Positions 41,418 through 50,807 of a DNA stretch of 64,000 nt are shown here, one piece after another. Source of the DNA: CAZUDI01 sp964618975 (GTDB lineage Bacteria > Desulfobacterota > Desulfomonilia > UBA1062); assembly GCA_964618975.1 (NCBI GenBank), contig CAZUDI010000003.1:1-64000 (forward strand), in the 5' to 3' direction. A program made the translations under genes and the position numbers. The notes beneath the pieces were generated by a model. That model made no database searches. It was given only the letters and a program-made list of their open reading frames with translations, and was not told the origin of the DNA. Positions within the stretch are counted from its first letter, which is position 1. Every line of letters begins with the position of its first letter.

Positions 41418-41486
41418 GATCATCGGTATGGAAACCCCCAAGGCCCTCTATGCCCCTGTAAGCCTCTGGGAATTCAACCCATAGCG
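41418..41486 (+). repeat. Dispersed repeat, degenerate tandem copy 1
   Basis: CGATCATCGGTATGGAAACC and GGGAATTCAACCCATAGCG mark the ends; the hairpins are eroded. Confidence 0.5.
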
Positions 41487-41564
41487 AATCATGGTTATGG
41501 ACCACAGGGTAAATCCTTGCCCCTCCTTGGCGCTGCAAGCGGCGGGGAATTAGGGCTGTAGCGA
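41487..41564 (+). repeat. Dispersed repeat, tandem copy 2
   Basis: AATCATGGTTATGGACCAC, GGCGCTGCAAGCGGCGGG and GGAATTAGGGCTGTAGCG follow in family order. Confidence 0.55.
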
Positions 41565-41595
41565 TGAAGGTATCGTTTTCTTCCTCAACTCACAG

Positions 41596-41678
41596 GAAAT
41601 CACGGATACGCGCCCCAGGGCAGACCTTGCCCCCCTTGACGCTGCAGACGGGGAACAATGTGGTCCTTGACGATGAAA
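41596..41678 (+). repeat. Dispersed repeat, degenerate copy 3
   Basis: GCCCCAGGGCAGACCTTGCC and GACGCTGCAGACGGGGAAC are the only matching parts. The 41394-41714 spacer is almost entirely made of these three copies. Confidence 0.4.
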
Positions 41679-41714
41679 TGCGACCTATACGGCCAATCAA
41701 TGGGATGAAGGGAT

Positions 41715-42482
41715 CTAGCCCCAGGCCATGAAGCCGAAGTACCAGTCGATGATATCCTGGCCCCAGTAGAGGTAAACTAAAGCCCCCAGCGAGAGGAAGG
41801 GCCCGAAGGGAATGGGGTTCTGCATGTCCTTCTTTTGAGCCGCCAACCAGGTCACGCCGACCACCGACCCTACCAGGGAGGCCACGAAGATGGTGAAAAC
41901 CACCCCCTGCCAACCGAGGAACACCCCGATCATGCCGAGCAGCTTCACATCGCCGCCGCCCATGCCCTCCTTGCCGGTCAGGACCTTGTAACCGTAGATG
42001 ATGGCAATCAGTCCGCCGGCGCCCAGGGCCAGGCCGATAAGCGCCTCCTGATAGGTCACGGGCAGCCAGGGCAACAGCACCAGCCCGACCACGATACCGC
42101 CCAGGGAGAGTCGGTCCGGGATGATCTGGTGGTCCAGATCGATGAAGGTAATCACGACCAGGGCCAGGGACCAGGCGTAATAGATGAGATAACCCCAAGT
42201 GGGCCCGAAACGGTACAGCAGGCCCACGGCCAGCAGGCCGCTGATCAGTTCCACCAGGGGGTAGCGCGGCGAGATGCGCGCCTGACACTGCCGACAGCGG
42301 CCCCTGAGCACCAGATAGCTTAAGAGCGGGATGTTGTCCCAGGCGCGGATGGGAGTACGGCACGCCGGGCAGTGCGAACCCGGCCATACCACGGATTCGC
42401 TGGCAGGAATCCGGTGGATGCAGACGTTCAGGAAACTCCCGAGGAAGAGCCCCAGGATGAAGGCCCCGACAGGCAGGATCAC
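41715..42482 (-). CDS. pilD: Prepilin peptidase / N-methyltransferase
   Basis: A 255-residue polytopic membrane enzyme that cleaves type IV prepilin leaders and methylates the new N-terminus. Seen: GSFLNVCIHRIP near the N-terminus, the zinc-binding C-x2-C ... C-x2-C pair (CPACRTPI, CRQCQARI), the catalytic aspartates in FIDLDHQIIPD and in GGGDVKLLG (GXGD-type aspartyl protease), and about seven to eight hydrophobic segments. It starts with GTG at 42482, overlapping the stop of the gene before it. No pilin genes are in the window. Confidence 0.93.
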   Translation of the reverse strand: MILPVGAFILGLFLGSFLNVCIHRIPASESVVWPGSHCPACRTPIRAWDNIPLLSYLVLRGRCRQCQARISPRYPLVELISGLLAVGLLYRFGPTWGYLIYYAWSLALVVITFIDLDHQIIPDRLSLGGIVVGLVLLPWLPVTYQEALIGLALGAGGLIAIIYGYKVLTGKEGMGGGDVKLLGMIGVFLGWQGVVFTIFVASLVGSVVGVTWLAAQKKDMQNPIPFGPFLSLGALVYLYWGQDIIDWYFGFMAWG

Positions 42483-42907
42483 CCGAGCAGGTCTCCCCGC
42501 TGGAAGCGCACAATCTCGGCCCCGATGAGGCCTTCCATCTCGTCCATGAGATCCCGCAGCGAATCGCCCTGCGGAATGGCGCCCCGGGCCTCGGTGAGCC
42601 GCTCGCGCATGGTGGCAAGTTCGTGCACCTTGAGCGCGATCCCCTTGAGCGACAGGCTCGGATCGGCCAGGGCGTTGGCATAATCCCCGAGCATATCGAG
42701 GGCCTCGTCGCTTACGGTGACCGCGGTCAGCGCCAGCGGACTGATGAGGTCCACGGGCGGGATCGTCAGTGACGCAGGGGTCTGCTCCACAGCGCGTTTT
42801 TCGATGCCTGAGAGCATTTCCTCAAAGGCCCTGCCCGTCGCCGTCGGGGCCTGGGCGGCCTTGTTGCCGGCAATCGTGCCGATGGTCTTGTCAGCATCTA
42901 TCTTCAT
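42479..42907 (-). CDS. Conserved-looking small helical protein, function unknown
   Basis: A 142-residue soluble protein that I do not recognise. It begins MKIDADKTIGTIAGNKAA, has GRAFEEMLSGIEKRA and a C-terminal helical half rich in Leu/Glu (LKVHELATMRERLTEARG). ATG at 42907 has GGGAGG seven bases upstream; the frame extends to 42955 but without a better site. Its stop overlaps the start of pilD, so the two are translationally coupled, which may link it to pili or surface appendages. Confidence 0.7.
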   Translation of the reverse strand: MKIDADKTIGTIAGNKAAQAPTATGRAFEEMLSGIEKRAVEQTPASLTIPPVDLISPLALTAVTVSDEALDMLGDYANALADPSLSLKGIALKVHELATMRERLTEARGAIPQGDSLRDLMDEMEGLIGAEIVRFQRGDLLG

Positions 42908-43063
42908 GCTTTCCTCCCGGGCTCCACAAAGCAAGCATTGTGCCACCCGCCGCACACCCCATCGGCAGGATACCCCTCAGAACTTGAGTGGGCACAATCT
43001 GCCCCCTTGGACGGGACAGCGGTAAAAACGTCCTCCCCACTCTAAAGCCGTGCCGAGGTTCCC

Positions 43064-43999
43064 TCAGCGCGGCAGCGGCACCAGACCCTCGATCCGGCGC
43101 GACCGCATCCGGAGCATTTCGCGGATATCCAGCTGCCCGAGCTCCCTCAGACATTCCCGGATCAGACGCCCGGTTTCGCTGATCACCGCCGCGGGGTCGT
43201 TGTGGGCCCCCCCCATGGGTTCGCTGACCAGATGGTCCACCAGTCCGGCCTCATAGAGATCCCGGCCGGTCCCCCTGAGCACCTCGGCCGCATCCTCCTT
43301 CAGGGTGGCATCCCCGTACTTGATGGAGGAAAAACCCTCGGGAGAAATCGCGCTGTAAAAGGCATTCTCCAGCATGATGATGCGGTCGCCGAAACCGAAA
43401 GCCAGCGCCCCGCCGGAGGCCGCCTCGCCGATGATGCACGCCACCACCGGGGTACTGACGGAAGCGATCACCGCCAGACACTGGGCGATGCTGAAGGCCT
43501 GCCCCTGGTATTCGGCCTCGGGCACAGGATAGGCCCCGGGGGTGTCCACGAAGGTCACTACCGGGCGCGCGGTCTTCTCGGCGAGTTTCAGCAGCCTGAT
43601 GGCCTTGTGATGCCCCGCGGGCGAGGCCATGCCGTAATGGTGGTTGAGATAATCCCGTTTGTGGACCGAGCGTTTGCGGTGGGCGATCACCATGACCGGT
43701 ACGCCATCCAGCAGCGCCGGCCCGCCGATCACGGCGGGATCGTCCCCGTAGAGGCGGTCACCGTGCAGCTCCATGAACCCGGAGAAGATGGCACCGATAT
43801 AGGCATCGGCGCCCGGCCGCTCGGGGTGCCGGGAAACCTCCACGCTCGACCACCGGTCCATGCCCTGGTAGAGCTCCTTGCGCAGCGAGGCCACCTTGCT
43901 GGCGATCTCCGTGGTATCCACCTCGGTGAGTCGGCTGATACTCTCCTCCAGATCCTTGAGCACGGCATCGATATCGACGAACTTGTCCCTGGACGTCAC
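43064..43999 (-). CDS. accA: Acetyl-CoA carboxylase carboxyltransferase subunit alpha
   Basis: A 311-residue AccA. The N-terminal helical region (DLEESISRLTEVD) is followed by the crotonase-like carboxyltransferase core with HGDRLYGDDPAVIGG, VTFVDTPGAYPV, ASGGALAFGFGD and ENAFYSAISPEG. With AccD it transfers the carboxyl group from biotin to acetyl-CoA, the first step of fatty-acid synthesis. GTG at 43999 overlaps the dnaE stop and has GGAGG four bases upstream; the frame reaches 44137 but inside dnaE. The dnaE-accA pairing is common in bacteria. Confidence 0.95.
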   Translation of the reverse strand: MTSRDKFVDIDAVLKDLEESISRLTEVDTTEIASKVASLRKELYQGMDRWSSVEVSRHPERPGADAYIGAIFSGFMELHGDRLYGDDPAVIGGPALLDGVPVMVIAHRKRSVHKRDYLNHHYGMASPAGHHKAIRLLKLAEKTARPVVTFVDTPGAYPVPEAEYQGQAFSIAQCLAVIASVSTPVVACIIGEAASGGALAFGFGDRIIMLENAFYSAISPEGFSSIKYGDATLKEDAAEVLRGTGRDLYEAGLVDHLVSEPMGGAHNDPAAVISETGRLIRECLRELGQLDIREMLRMRSRRIEGLVPLPR

Positions 44000-46900
44000 T
44001 GTACCTCCACGCAGGCACTCCCGAGCAGGGTCCTGACCCGATCGAGGAAATCCCGTGAGGGATTCACCATATACCTGTTCCCGGCATCTATATTCACCAC
44101 GGCGCCCTCGGTCTCCACCACAAAGCTCAGGGGGCACGGCCCCGAGAACCCGGAGACGGTCTCCTTCAGGGCCGCAAGCTTGGCGTTCGAGGCCTCGCGG
44201 TCCAGACGCACGAGCACCCTCGTCGCGAGCATGGTCTCGGCGCCCTCCAGGGGGTGCACCTCCAGGGCCATGAGCTCGGCGTGGTGGTTCTCGCCCCCCT
44301 CGCCCATCTCCTCGCCTTCGGTCTGCTTCACCTCGGCCTTGACCATCACCGGTATCTCGGCCGCGATCAGATCCTGATACTGACTGTAGACCTTGGGAAA
44401 GAAGACGATCGGCACAAAGCCCTCCAGGTCCTCGAGCATGGCCCGGGCCATACTCTCGCCCTTCTTGGTGCGGGTCACCTTCAGCTCGTTGAGCACCCCG
44501 GCCAGGATCACATTGCCGACGTCCACGCCCACGCTCGCGCTCGTGGCCGTGGCGAAGCGCTCAATCACGTCCGTGTAGCCGTCGAGGGGGTGTCCGGAGA
44601 TATAGAAGCCCATGCCGGCGCGCTCCATCTTGAGCTTCTCGCCCACAGGCCAGTCGGGGATCTCGGGGATCTCGATCTCGCGCGGGTCGTCGCCGGCGAA
44701 CTCCTCCAGACTGAAGAGGGTCTCCTGCCCGCTGAGGCGGTCACGGGCCTCGCGCTGGGCGTCCTCCATCATGGGGTCGAGCACCTCCATCAGGGCGCGG
44801 CGATTGGCGTGCAGGCCATCGAAGGCCCCGCAGCGGATGAGCGACTCGATCACGCGTCGGTTCACGCGCGCGAGGTTGAGGCGGCGGATGAAATCCTGCA
44901 GGCCCGTATACCTTCCGCCACGCTGACGCTCCTCGATCATCAGCTCCACTGCGCCCCGCCCAACGTTCTTGATGCCCCCCAACCCGAAGCGGATGCCGGC
45001 TTCCGTGGTGACGAACTCCCAGGCGCTCTCGTTGATGTCCGGCGAGAGGATGGGCACGCCCTTGTCCTTGCATTCGGCGATGTGCTTGACCACCTTCTCG
45101 GTGTTGTTCAGGTCCAGGGTGAGGTTGGCGGCCATGAACTCGGAGAAGTGGTGGGCCTTCAGGAAGGCGGTCTGGTAGGCCACCAGGGCATAGGCCGCGG
45201 CATGCGACTTGTTGAAGCCATAGGAGGCGAACTTTTCCATCAGGGAAAAGATCTCCGAGGCCTTCTCCTGGGGTACGCCCTTGGCCACGGACCCTTCCAC
45301 AAAGATCGCGCGGTGCTGGGCCATCTCCTCGGCGATCTTCTTGCCCATGGCACGTCTGAGAAGGTCCGCCTTGCCCAGGGAATAGCCGCCCATCAGCTGC
45401 GCGATCTGCATCACCTGTTCCTGGTAGACGATGATCCCGTAGGTTTCCTCCAGGATTGCCTCCAGCAGGGGGTGGGGGTAATCGATGCGCTCCCGGCCGT
45501 GCCGCCGCTCCACGTAGGAGGGGATGAGGTCCATGGGTCCGGGGCGGTACAGCGCCACGGCGGCGATGATGTCCTCGAACTTCTGAGGCTTGAGCTGCCG
45601 GAGCATCTGCCGCATGCCGGAACTCTCCAGCTGGAAGACACACGAGGTATCCCCGTCGCCGATGAGGCGGTAGGTGGTCTCATCGTCCAAGGCTATCTGG
45701 GCGATGTCCAGCGCGACGTCCTTGGCGCGCAGGATGTCGAGGGCCTTCTGGATCACCGTGAGCGTCTTCAGTCCCAGCATGTCGAACTTGATCAGCCCGG
45801 CGCGCTCCAGACGCTTCATGTCGTACTGGCTGATAAGCATGCCCTTCTTGTCCACATAGACCGGGACATGGTGGGTGAGCGGCCGGCTGTCCGAGATCAC
45901 CACCCCGCCGGCGTGCACCGAGGCGTGCCGGCTCAGCCCCTCCAGGGCCCGGGCGATCTCCATGAGCCTGGAGACCATGGGGTCGTTCTGCATGAGCTCT
46001 CTGAGACGCGGTTCCTCGCTCACGGCCAGATCCAGGGTCATCTTGAGGTCGTTGGGGATGAGCTTGGCGATCTTGTCCACCTCGGCAAAGCTCAGGCCGA
46101 GCACACGGCCCACATCCCTGATCACGGCCTTGGCCTTCATGTTCCCGAAGGTGGTGATCTGCGAGACATACTCGGAACCATAGCGGTTCTTGACGTACTC
46201 GATGACCTCGTCCCGCCGGCTCTGGCAGAAATCCACGTCGATATCGGGCATGCTCCGGCGCTCGGGATTCAGGAAGCGTTCGAAGAGCAGGTTCCAGCGG
46301 ATGGGATCGATGTCGGTGATCCTCAGGGCATAGGCCACCAACGACCCGGCGGCCGAACCCCGGCCCGGGCCCACCGGGATGCCGTTATCCTTGGCGTAGC
46401 GAATATAGTCGGCCACGATCAGGAAGTAACCGGGGAAACCCATGGAGATGATGATCGCGAGCTCTTCCTCCAGACGGCGGGTATATTCCGGTGGTATTTC
46501 GCCGATGAGGCGCTCCCCGAGGCCCTGGCGGGCCTTGTCGGCGATGAGATCGTCCAGCGAGGTCCCCTCCGGGGTGGGCAGCACCGGAAAGAAATATTTC
46601 CCCTTGGGGATATCGACCTCGCAGGAAAGCGCCACCTCCCCGGTGCGTTCCACGGCCTCGGGTATCCAGGCGAAACCCTCTTTCATCTCCTGCGGGCTCT
46701 TGAGGTAAAGCTGATCGGTCTCGAAGGTCATGCGATCGGGGTCGTGGATGGTCTTCTGGGTCTGGATGCACAGCAGCGCCTCGTGTGCCCGGGCATCCTC
46801 GCGGTGAAGGTAATGGCAGTCGTTGGTGGCCACTACAGGCACGTCCCTGAGTCGCCCCAGTTCCACCAGACGGGGATTGACCTTTTCCTGATCCTCGAGC

Positions 46901-47433
46901 CCGTTGTCCTGGATCTCGAGATAGAATCTTCCGTCAAAGGTAGAGCGGTAGAAATCGAGGCTCGCCTGGGCGCGCTCCTCGTTGCCCCTGAGGAGCCAGT
47001 AGGGGATCTCGCCCTGCAGGCAAGCACTCATGGCGATCAGGCCGCCGTTGAGCTCCGCAAGCACCTTCTTGTCGACCCGCGGCTTGTGGTAGAACCCCTT
47101 GATGTTGGAGAGGGAAACGAGCTTGAGCAGGTTGTGGTAGCCCTGGTTGTCCCTGGCCAGCAGCACCAGGTGATAGTACCTCGGCTCGCCCGGGATAGGC
47201 TGTTTGAAGCACATATCCCGGGGCGCCACATAGACCTCGCAGCCGATCACCGGCCGCAGCCCCGCCTCACGGGCCTTATCGTAGAATTCCAGCGCCCCGT
47301 ACATGACCCCGTGGTCGGTGATGGCCACGGCCTCCTGGCCGAAGCTCTGGGTATGCTTGATCAGATCGCCGATGCGGATGGCACCGTCCAGCAGGCTGTA
47401 CTGGGTGTGACAGTGGAGGTGGACGAAGCCCAT
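43996..47433 (-). CDS. dnaE: DNA polymerase III alpha subunit
   Basis: The 1145-residue replicative polymerase. N-terminal PHP domain (VHLHCHTQYSLLDGAIRI), polymerase motifs GPGRGSAAGSLVAY and PDIDVDFCQSRRDEVI with the catalytic aspartates, a helix-hairpin-helix region, and a C-terminal OB-fold (VGNVILAGVLNELKV). Full length for the DnaE1 type. ATG at 47433 follows GGGGGACAGC. It lies 9 bases downstream of guaB and overlaps accA. Confidence 0.97.
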   Translation of the reverse strand: MGFVHLHCHTQYSLLDGAIRIGDLIKHTQSFGQEAVAITDHGVMYGALEFYDKAREAGLRPVIGCEVYVAPRDMCFKQPIPGEPRYYHLVLLARDNQGYHNLLKLVSLSNIKGFYHKPRVDKKVLAELNGGLIAMSACLQGEIPYWLLRGNEERAQASLDFYRSTFDGRFYLEIQDNGLEDQEKVNPRLVELGRLRDVPVVATNDCHYLHREDARAHEALLCIQTQKTIHDPDRMTFETDQLYLKSPQEMKEGFAWIPEAVERTGEVALSCEVDIPKGKYFFPVLPTPEGTSLDDLIADKARQGLGERLIGEIPPEYTRRLEEELAIIISMGFPGYFLIVADYIRYAKDNGIPVGPGRGSAAGSLVAYALRITDIDPIRWNLLFERFLNPERRSMPDIDVDFCQSRRDEVIEYVKNRYGSEYVSQITTFGNMKAKAVIRDVGRVLGLSFAEVDKIAKLIPNDLKMTLDLAVSEEPRLRELMQNDPMVSRLMEIARALEGLSRHASVHAGGVVISDSRPLTHHVPVYVDKKGMLISQYDMKRLERAGLIKFDMLGLKTLTVIQKALDILRAKDVALDIAQIALDDETTYRLIGDGDTSCVFQLESSGMRQMLRQLKPQKFEDIIAAVALYRPGPMDLIPSYVERRHGRERIDYPHPLLEAILEETYGIIVYQEQVMQIAQLMGGYSLGKADLLRRAMGKKIAEEMAQHRAIFVEGSVAKGVPQEKASEIFSLMEKFASYGFNKSHAAAYALVAYQTAFLKAHHFSEFMAANLTLDLNNTEKVVKHIAECKDKGVPILSPDINESAWEFVTTEAGIRFGLGGIKNVGRGAVELMIEERQRGGRYTGLQDFIRRLNLARVNRRVIESLIRCGAFDGLHANRRALMEVLDPMMEDAQREARDRLSGQETLFSLEEFAGDDPREIEIPEIPDWPVGEKLKMERAGMGFYISGHPLDGYTDVIERFATATSASVGVDVGNVILAGVLNELKVTRTKKGESMARAMLEDLEGFVPIVFFPKVYSQYQDLIAAEIPVMVKAEVKQTEGEEMGEGGENHHAELMALEVHPLEGAETMLATRVLVRLDREASNAKLAALKETVSGFSGPCPLSFVVETEGAVVNIDAGNRYMVNPSRDFLDRVRTLLGSACVEVQ

Positions 47434-47442
47434 GCTGTCCCC

Positions 47443-48906
47443 CTAGTACTCCAGCTTGTAGTTGGGCGCCTCTTTGACGATGATCACGTCATGCACATGG
47501 GACTCCTTGAGCCCCGCCGGGGTAATCTTCACCATCCTGGCCTTGGTCTGCAGCTCGGCGATGTTTCGGCAGCCGGTATAGCCCATACCGGAGCGCACCC
47601 CCCCCAGGAGCTGGTAGATGTTCTCGGAGAGCCTCCCGCGGTAGGGGACCCGCCCCACGATGCCCTCGGGCACCAGCTTCTCGCTCTCGGTGATGTCCTC
47701 CTGGAAATAGCGGTCCTTCGAGCCCGACTGCATGGCCTCCAGCGAGCCCATGCCCCGGTAAGACTTGTAGGTGCGCCCCTGGTAGATGATCATCTCGCCC
47801 GGGGCCTCCTCGGTCCCGGCGAACAGGGAGCCCAGCATGACACTCGCGGCGCCGGCGGCGATGGCCTTGGCGATGTCGCCCGAGAACTTCACCCCGCCGT
47901 CAGCGATCAGCGGCACCCCGTGTCGGTTGGCGGCCTCGGCACAGTGCATGATGGCCGAGACCTGCGGCATGCCGACACCCGCCACCACGCGCGTGGTGCA
48001 GATGGACCCCGGACCGATACCCACCTTGATGCCGTCCGCCCCGGCCTGAATCAGGTCCTCGGTGGCCTCGCCGGTCACCACATTGCCTGCAATCACCTGG
48101 GCGTTCGGGTAAAGCCCCTTGATGGCCCGTACGGTCTCGATCACGTAGCGCGAGTGCGCGTGGGCGGTATCCACCACCAGCACGTCCACCCCGGCCTTCA
48201 TCAGGCAGTGCACCCGGGCCTCGTTCTGCGGCAAGATCCCCACCGCCGCCCCCACCAGCAGCCGGCCCCGCGAGTCCTTGGCCGCAAACGGGTAGCGCTG
48301 GGCCTTCTCGATATCCTTGATGGTGATGAGCCCCTTGAGATGCCCCCCCTCATCCACCACCGGCAGCTTCTCGATCTTGTAGCGGTGGAGCAGGGATTTG
48401 GCCTCCTCGAGGGAGATCTCCCCCTGCACGGTGATAAGATTCTCCTTGGTCATGGCATCCTGGATGAGCTTGTTCATATCGTTCTCGAAGCGCAGATCGC
48501 GGTTGGTCAGGATCCCCACCAGCTTGCCGTCGACGGTGATCGGCACCCCGGAGATGCGGTAGTGCATCATGAGTTTGAGGGCCTCGCCGATCCTCTGGGA
48601 GGGCTCCATGGTGATGGGATCCACGATCATGCCGCTCTCGGACTTCTTGACCTTGTCCACCTCGATGGCCTGTGCCTCGGGGGTCATGTTCTTGTGGATG
48701 ATTCCGATACCGCCTTCCCGTGCCATGGCGATCGCGGTCGGGGCCTCGGTCACCGTGTCCATGGCCGCACTCAGCAGCGGGATATTGATACGGATATCCC
48801 GGGTCAGCTGGGTCGCGAGGTCCACCTCGCTCGGGATCACGTCACTGCGGGCCGGCAGCAACAGCACATCGTCAAATGTCAGGGCATCCCCCATCACCTT
48901 TTCCAT
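47443..48906 (-). CDS. guaB: Inosine-5'-monophosphate dehydrogenase
   Basis: A 487-residue IMP dehydrogenase, NAD-dependent, first committed step of GMP synthesis. Start GDALTFDDVLLLP, two CBS domains at about 95-215, catalytic Cys in GIGPGSICTTRVVAG, and the flap with MGSLEAMQSGSKDRYFQ. ATG at 48906 has AAGGAG ten bases upstream. It follows sppA by 13 bases. Confidence 0.97.
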   Translation of the reverse strand: MEKVMGDALTFDDVLLLPARSDVIPSEVDLATQLTRDIRINIPLLSAAMDTVTEAPTAIAMAREGGIGIIHKNMTPEAQAIEVDKVKKSESGMIVDPITMEPSQRIGEALKLMMHYRISGVPITVDGKLVGILTNRDLRFENDMNKLIQDAMTKENLITVQGEISLEEAKSLLHRYKIEKLPVVDEGGHLKGLITIKDIEKAQRYPFAAKDSRGRLLVGAAVGILPQNEARVHCLMKAGVDVLVVDTAHAHSRYVIETVRAIKGLYPNAQVIAGNVVTGEATEDLIQAGADGIKVGIGPGSICTTRVVAGVGMPQVSAIMHCAEAANRHGVPLIADGGVKFSGDIAKAIAAGAASVMLGSLFAGTEEAPGEMIIYQGRTYKSYRGMGSLEAMQSGSKDRYFQEDITESEKLVPEGIVGRVPYRGRLSENIYQLLGGVRSGMGYTGCRNIAELQTKARMVKITPAGLKESHVHDVIIVKEAPNYKLEY

Positions 48907-48919
48907 ACGACTCTTCTCC

Positions 48920-49783
48920 TTAGTACATGCTGTATTCAAGGCGGATATGGCCCTTCGGGACCAGGCCGTCTGATGAGGAGGCCCCGAACGGCAGCACGGC
49001 GCCCATCAGACGGCGGGCGGCCTGCCACAGGGATTGCTCCTCTTCGCGCCTGACGATACGCACCTCACCCTCGATCCCGGCCCTGGTCTTGGCCTCGTCA
49101 AGGGCCTCGTAGAATCCGCCCAATTGGTCCACCAGACCCATTTCCAGGGCCTGCCGCCCGGTGAAGACCCGTCCGTCGGAGATCTCTCGGACCTGTTCCA
49201 GGGGAAGGTTGCGGCCCAGGGTCACTGCCTGCATAAACTGCTCGTGAACATCCGCCGTCAGCGCCTCGAAGTAGGCCCGTTCCTTGTCACTCATGTGTCT
49301 TAAGGGGCTGCCTGCATCCTTCATCTCGCCGGCGGTTATGGTACGTCCCGTAATACCCAGTTTGGCGAGCCCCTCGCTTACATCCATGAATTCCATGATC
49401 ACCCCGATACTGCCGGTCATGGTTCCGGGGAGGGCATAGATGCTGTCGCTGGCACAGGCGATATAGTAGGCCCCCGAGGCGCCCACCGAGGCGAGCGAGG
49501 CCACCACCGGCTTCTTTTCCTTCAGCCTCAAGAGGGCCTGATAGATCTCCTGCGAGGGGCCTACCACCCCCCCGGGACTATCGAGTCGCACGAGGACCGC
49601 CCGGATGTGATCGTCCTCCTCGTAATCGCGGATGGTCTCAAGCGAGGGCATGGCGTAGGTGATGGCACCCTCCAGTTCCAGCAGGCCCACGGCCGGGGTC
49701 ATCGTCTCCCGGGTGTGGTAACCGACCCAGACGAGGGCGATGACAAAGACGATCAGGAGCACCCTTTTGGATTTTTTCTTCAT
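48920..49783 (-). CDS. sppA: Signal peptide peptidase SppA (short form)
   Basis: A 287-residue membrane-anchored serine protease of the single-domain SppA type. One N-terminal membrane segment (residues 8-22), then the protease domain with SPGGVVGPSQ, nucleophile Ser in SVGASGAYYIA and the general-base Lys in GEMKDAGSPLR. It degrades leftover signal peptides in the membrane. ATG at 49783 has GAGGG upstream. Its place between rpsA and guaB resembles the rpsA-sppA neighbourhood of other Deltaproteobacteria. Confidence 0.93.
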   Translation of the reverse strand: MKKKSKRVLLIVFVIALVWVGYHTRETMTPAVGLLELEGAITYAMPSLETIRDYEEDDHIRAVLVRLDSPGGVVGPSQEIYQALLRLKEKKPVVASLASVGASGAYYIACASDSIYALPGTMTGSIGVIMEFMDVSEGLAKLGITGRTITAGEMKDAGSPLRHMSDKERAYFEALTADVHEQFMQAVTLGRNLPLEQVREISDGRVFTGRQALEMGLVDQLGGFYEALDEAKTRAGIEGEVRIVRREEEQSLWQAARRLMGAVLPFGASSSDGLVPKGHIRLEYSMY

Positions 49784-49823
49784 ATACCCTCAGCCTGGTA
49801 TGGAAATATGCGTGCTTTCAGGA

Positions 49824-50798
49824 TCAATGGTGATACAGCCAGTAATATACCCATACGTATAGTACAATAATCGTCACGTTGTCCAGATGCAGCCGTATGC
49901 GCATCCCCCCGGACTTGATCAGGGCCCCGGAGAGGAAGAGTCCGGACATGAGGATCCCACCTCCCAGGGTCACGAGCTGGGAGGTGGTGATGGTGGCGTA
50001 CAGGGTGCCCCGGTAGCAGAGGTCCACGATCGCTATGATGGTGAGGTTCATAGCATTGGAGCCGAAGATGTTGCCGGTCGCCATGCCGATGCGGCCGAGT
50101 CGGAGCAGCCGCATGGTCACCACCAGCTCCGGCAGCGAGGTGGCCGCCGCCATGAAGAGAGACCCCACGAAGGTAGAGGTCATCTCCGTGCTGCGGGCGA
50201 TCTGGTCGCAGGCATGCGCCAACATCACCCCGGCCAGCACCACGAGCCCCCCGAAAAGCGCTACCAGAACGAGATTGGCCTTCAAGGAGCGCCGGGGGCC
50301 GCTTTCCGGCGGATTGTCCGCATCCTCTCCGTCCCCCCCCTGCCGGGCATACACCCACATGCCGAGGAGATAGAAGGCCAGAATGATCAGGTTGGAGGCC
50401 GTGGGGTGTGAAGCGACCCCCATGAGATACATGCCGATCAGCATGACCATGAAGGCGCTCAGGCTGATCGCCATATAGGCGGAGTAGTTGGACTTCCAGC
50501 TCCAGGTATGCCGGGCGATATGCGCACCGTAGAGCATGGTGCACAGGGAAAGGATGGCAATGTTGAAGAGGTTGGAGCCGAAGATGTTGCCGACCCCCAG
50601 GTCGGCATTGGCCTTGAACACCGCTGCCGTGAGCGTGCCGATCAGCTCCGGCAGCGATGTGATGATCCCCAGCAGCAGTGCCCCGATAAAACCCCGGCTC
50701 AGACCGGTCAGGACCGCAGTCTCTTCCGCCAGGTCACTGAGGTATCTTCCGGCAAAGAAGATGACTGCGGCGGCCAGAAAAAACCAGACCCACATCAT
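49824..50798 (-). CDS. CaCA-family sodium/calcium-type cation antiporter (YrbG-like)
   Basis: A 324-residue inner-membrane antiporter with about ten hydrophobic segments. The two inverted alpha-repeats of the family are seen: GIITSLPELIGT with GNIFGSNLFN, and AATSLPELVVTM with GNIFGSNAMN, containing the ion-binding Glu. It exchanges Ca2+ or another divalent ion for Na+ or H+. ATG at 50798 lies 9 bases after the rpsA stop without a good ribosome-binding site, so it may depend on coupling to rpsA. Confidence 0.9.
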   Translation of the reverse strand: MMWVWFFLAAAVIFFAGRYLSDLAEETAVLTGLSRGFIGALLLGIITSLPELIGTLTAAVFKANADLGVGNIFGSNLFNIAILSLCTMLYGAHIARHTWSWKSNYSAYMAISLSAFMVMLIGMYLMGVASHPTASNLIILAFYLLGMWVYARQGGDGEDADNPPESGPRRSLKANLVLVALFGGLVVLAGVMLAHACDQIARSTEMTSTFVGSLFMAAATSLPELVVTMRLLRLGRIGMATGNIFGSNAMNLTIIAIVDLCYRGTLYATITTSQLVTLGGGILMSGLFLSGALIKSGGMRIRLHLDNVTIIVLYVWVYYWLYHH

Positions 50799-50807
50799 AC
50801 TGGCAAA

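Noticed and set aside
44254..49053. 1599-residue open frame antisense to dnaE, guaB and sppA
   Set aside because: Shadow of strongly GC-biased coding sequence on the other strand; the translation is low-complexity His/Gly/Leu-rich and matches no family, while the minus genes are certain.
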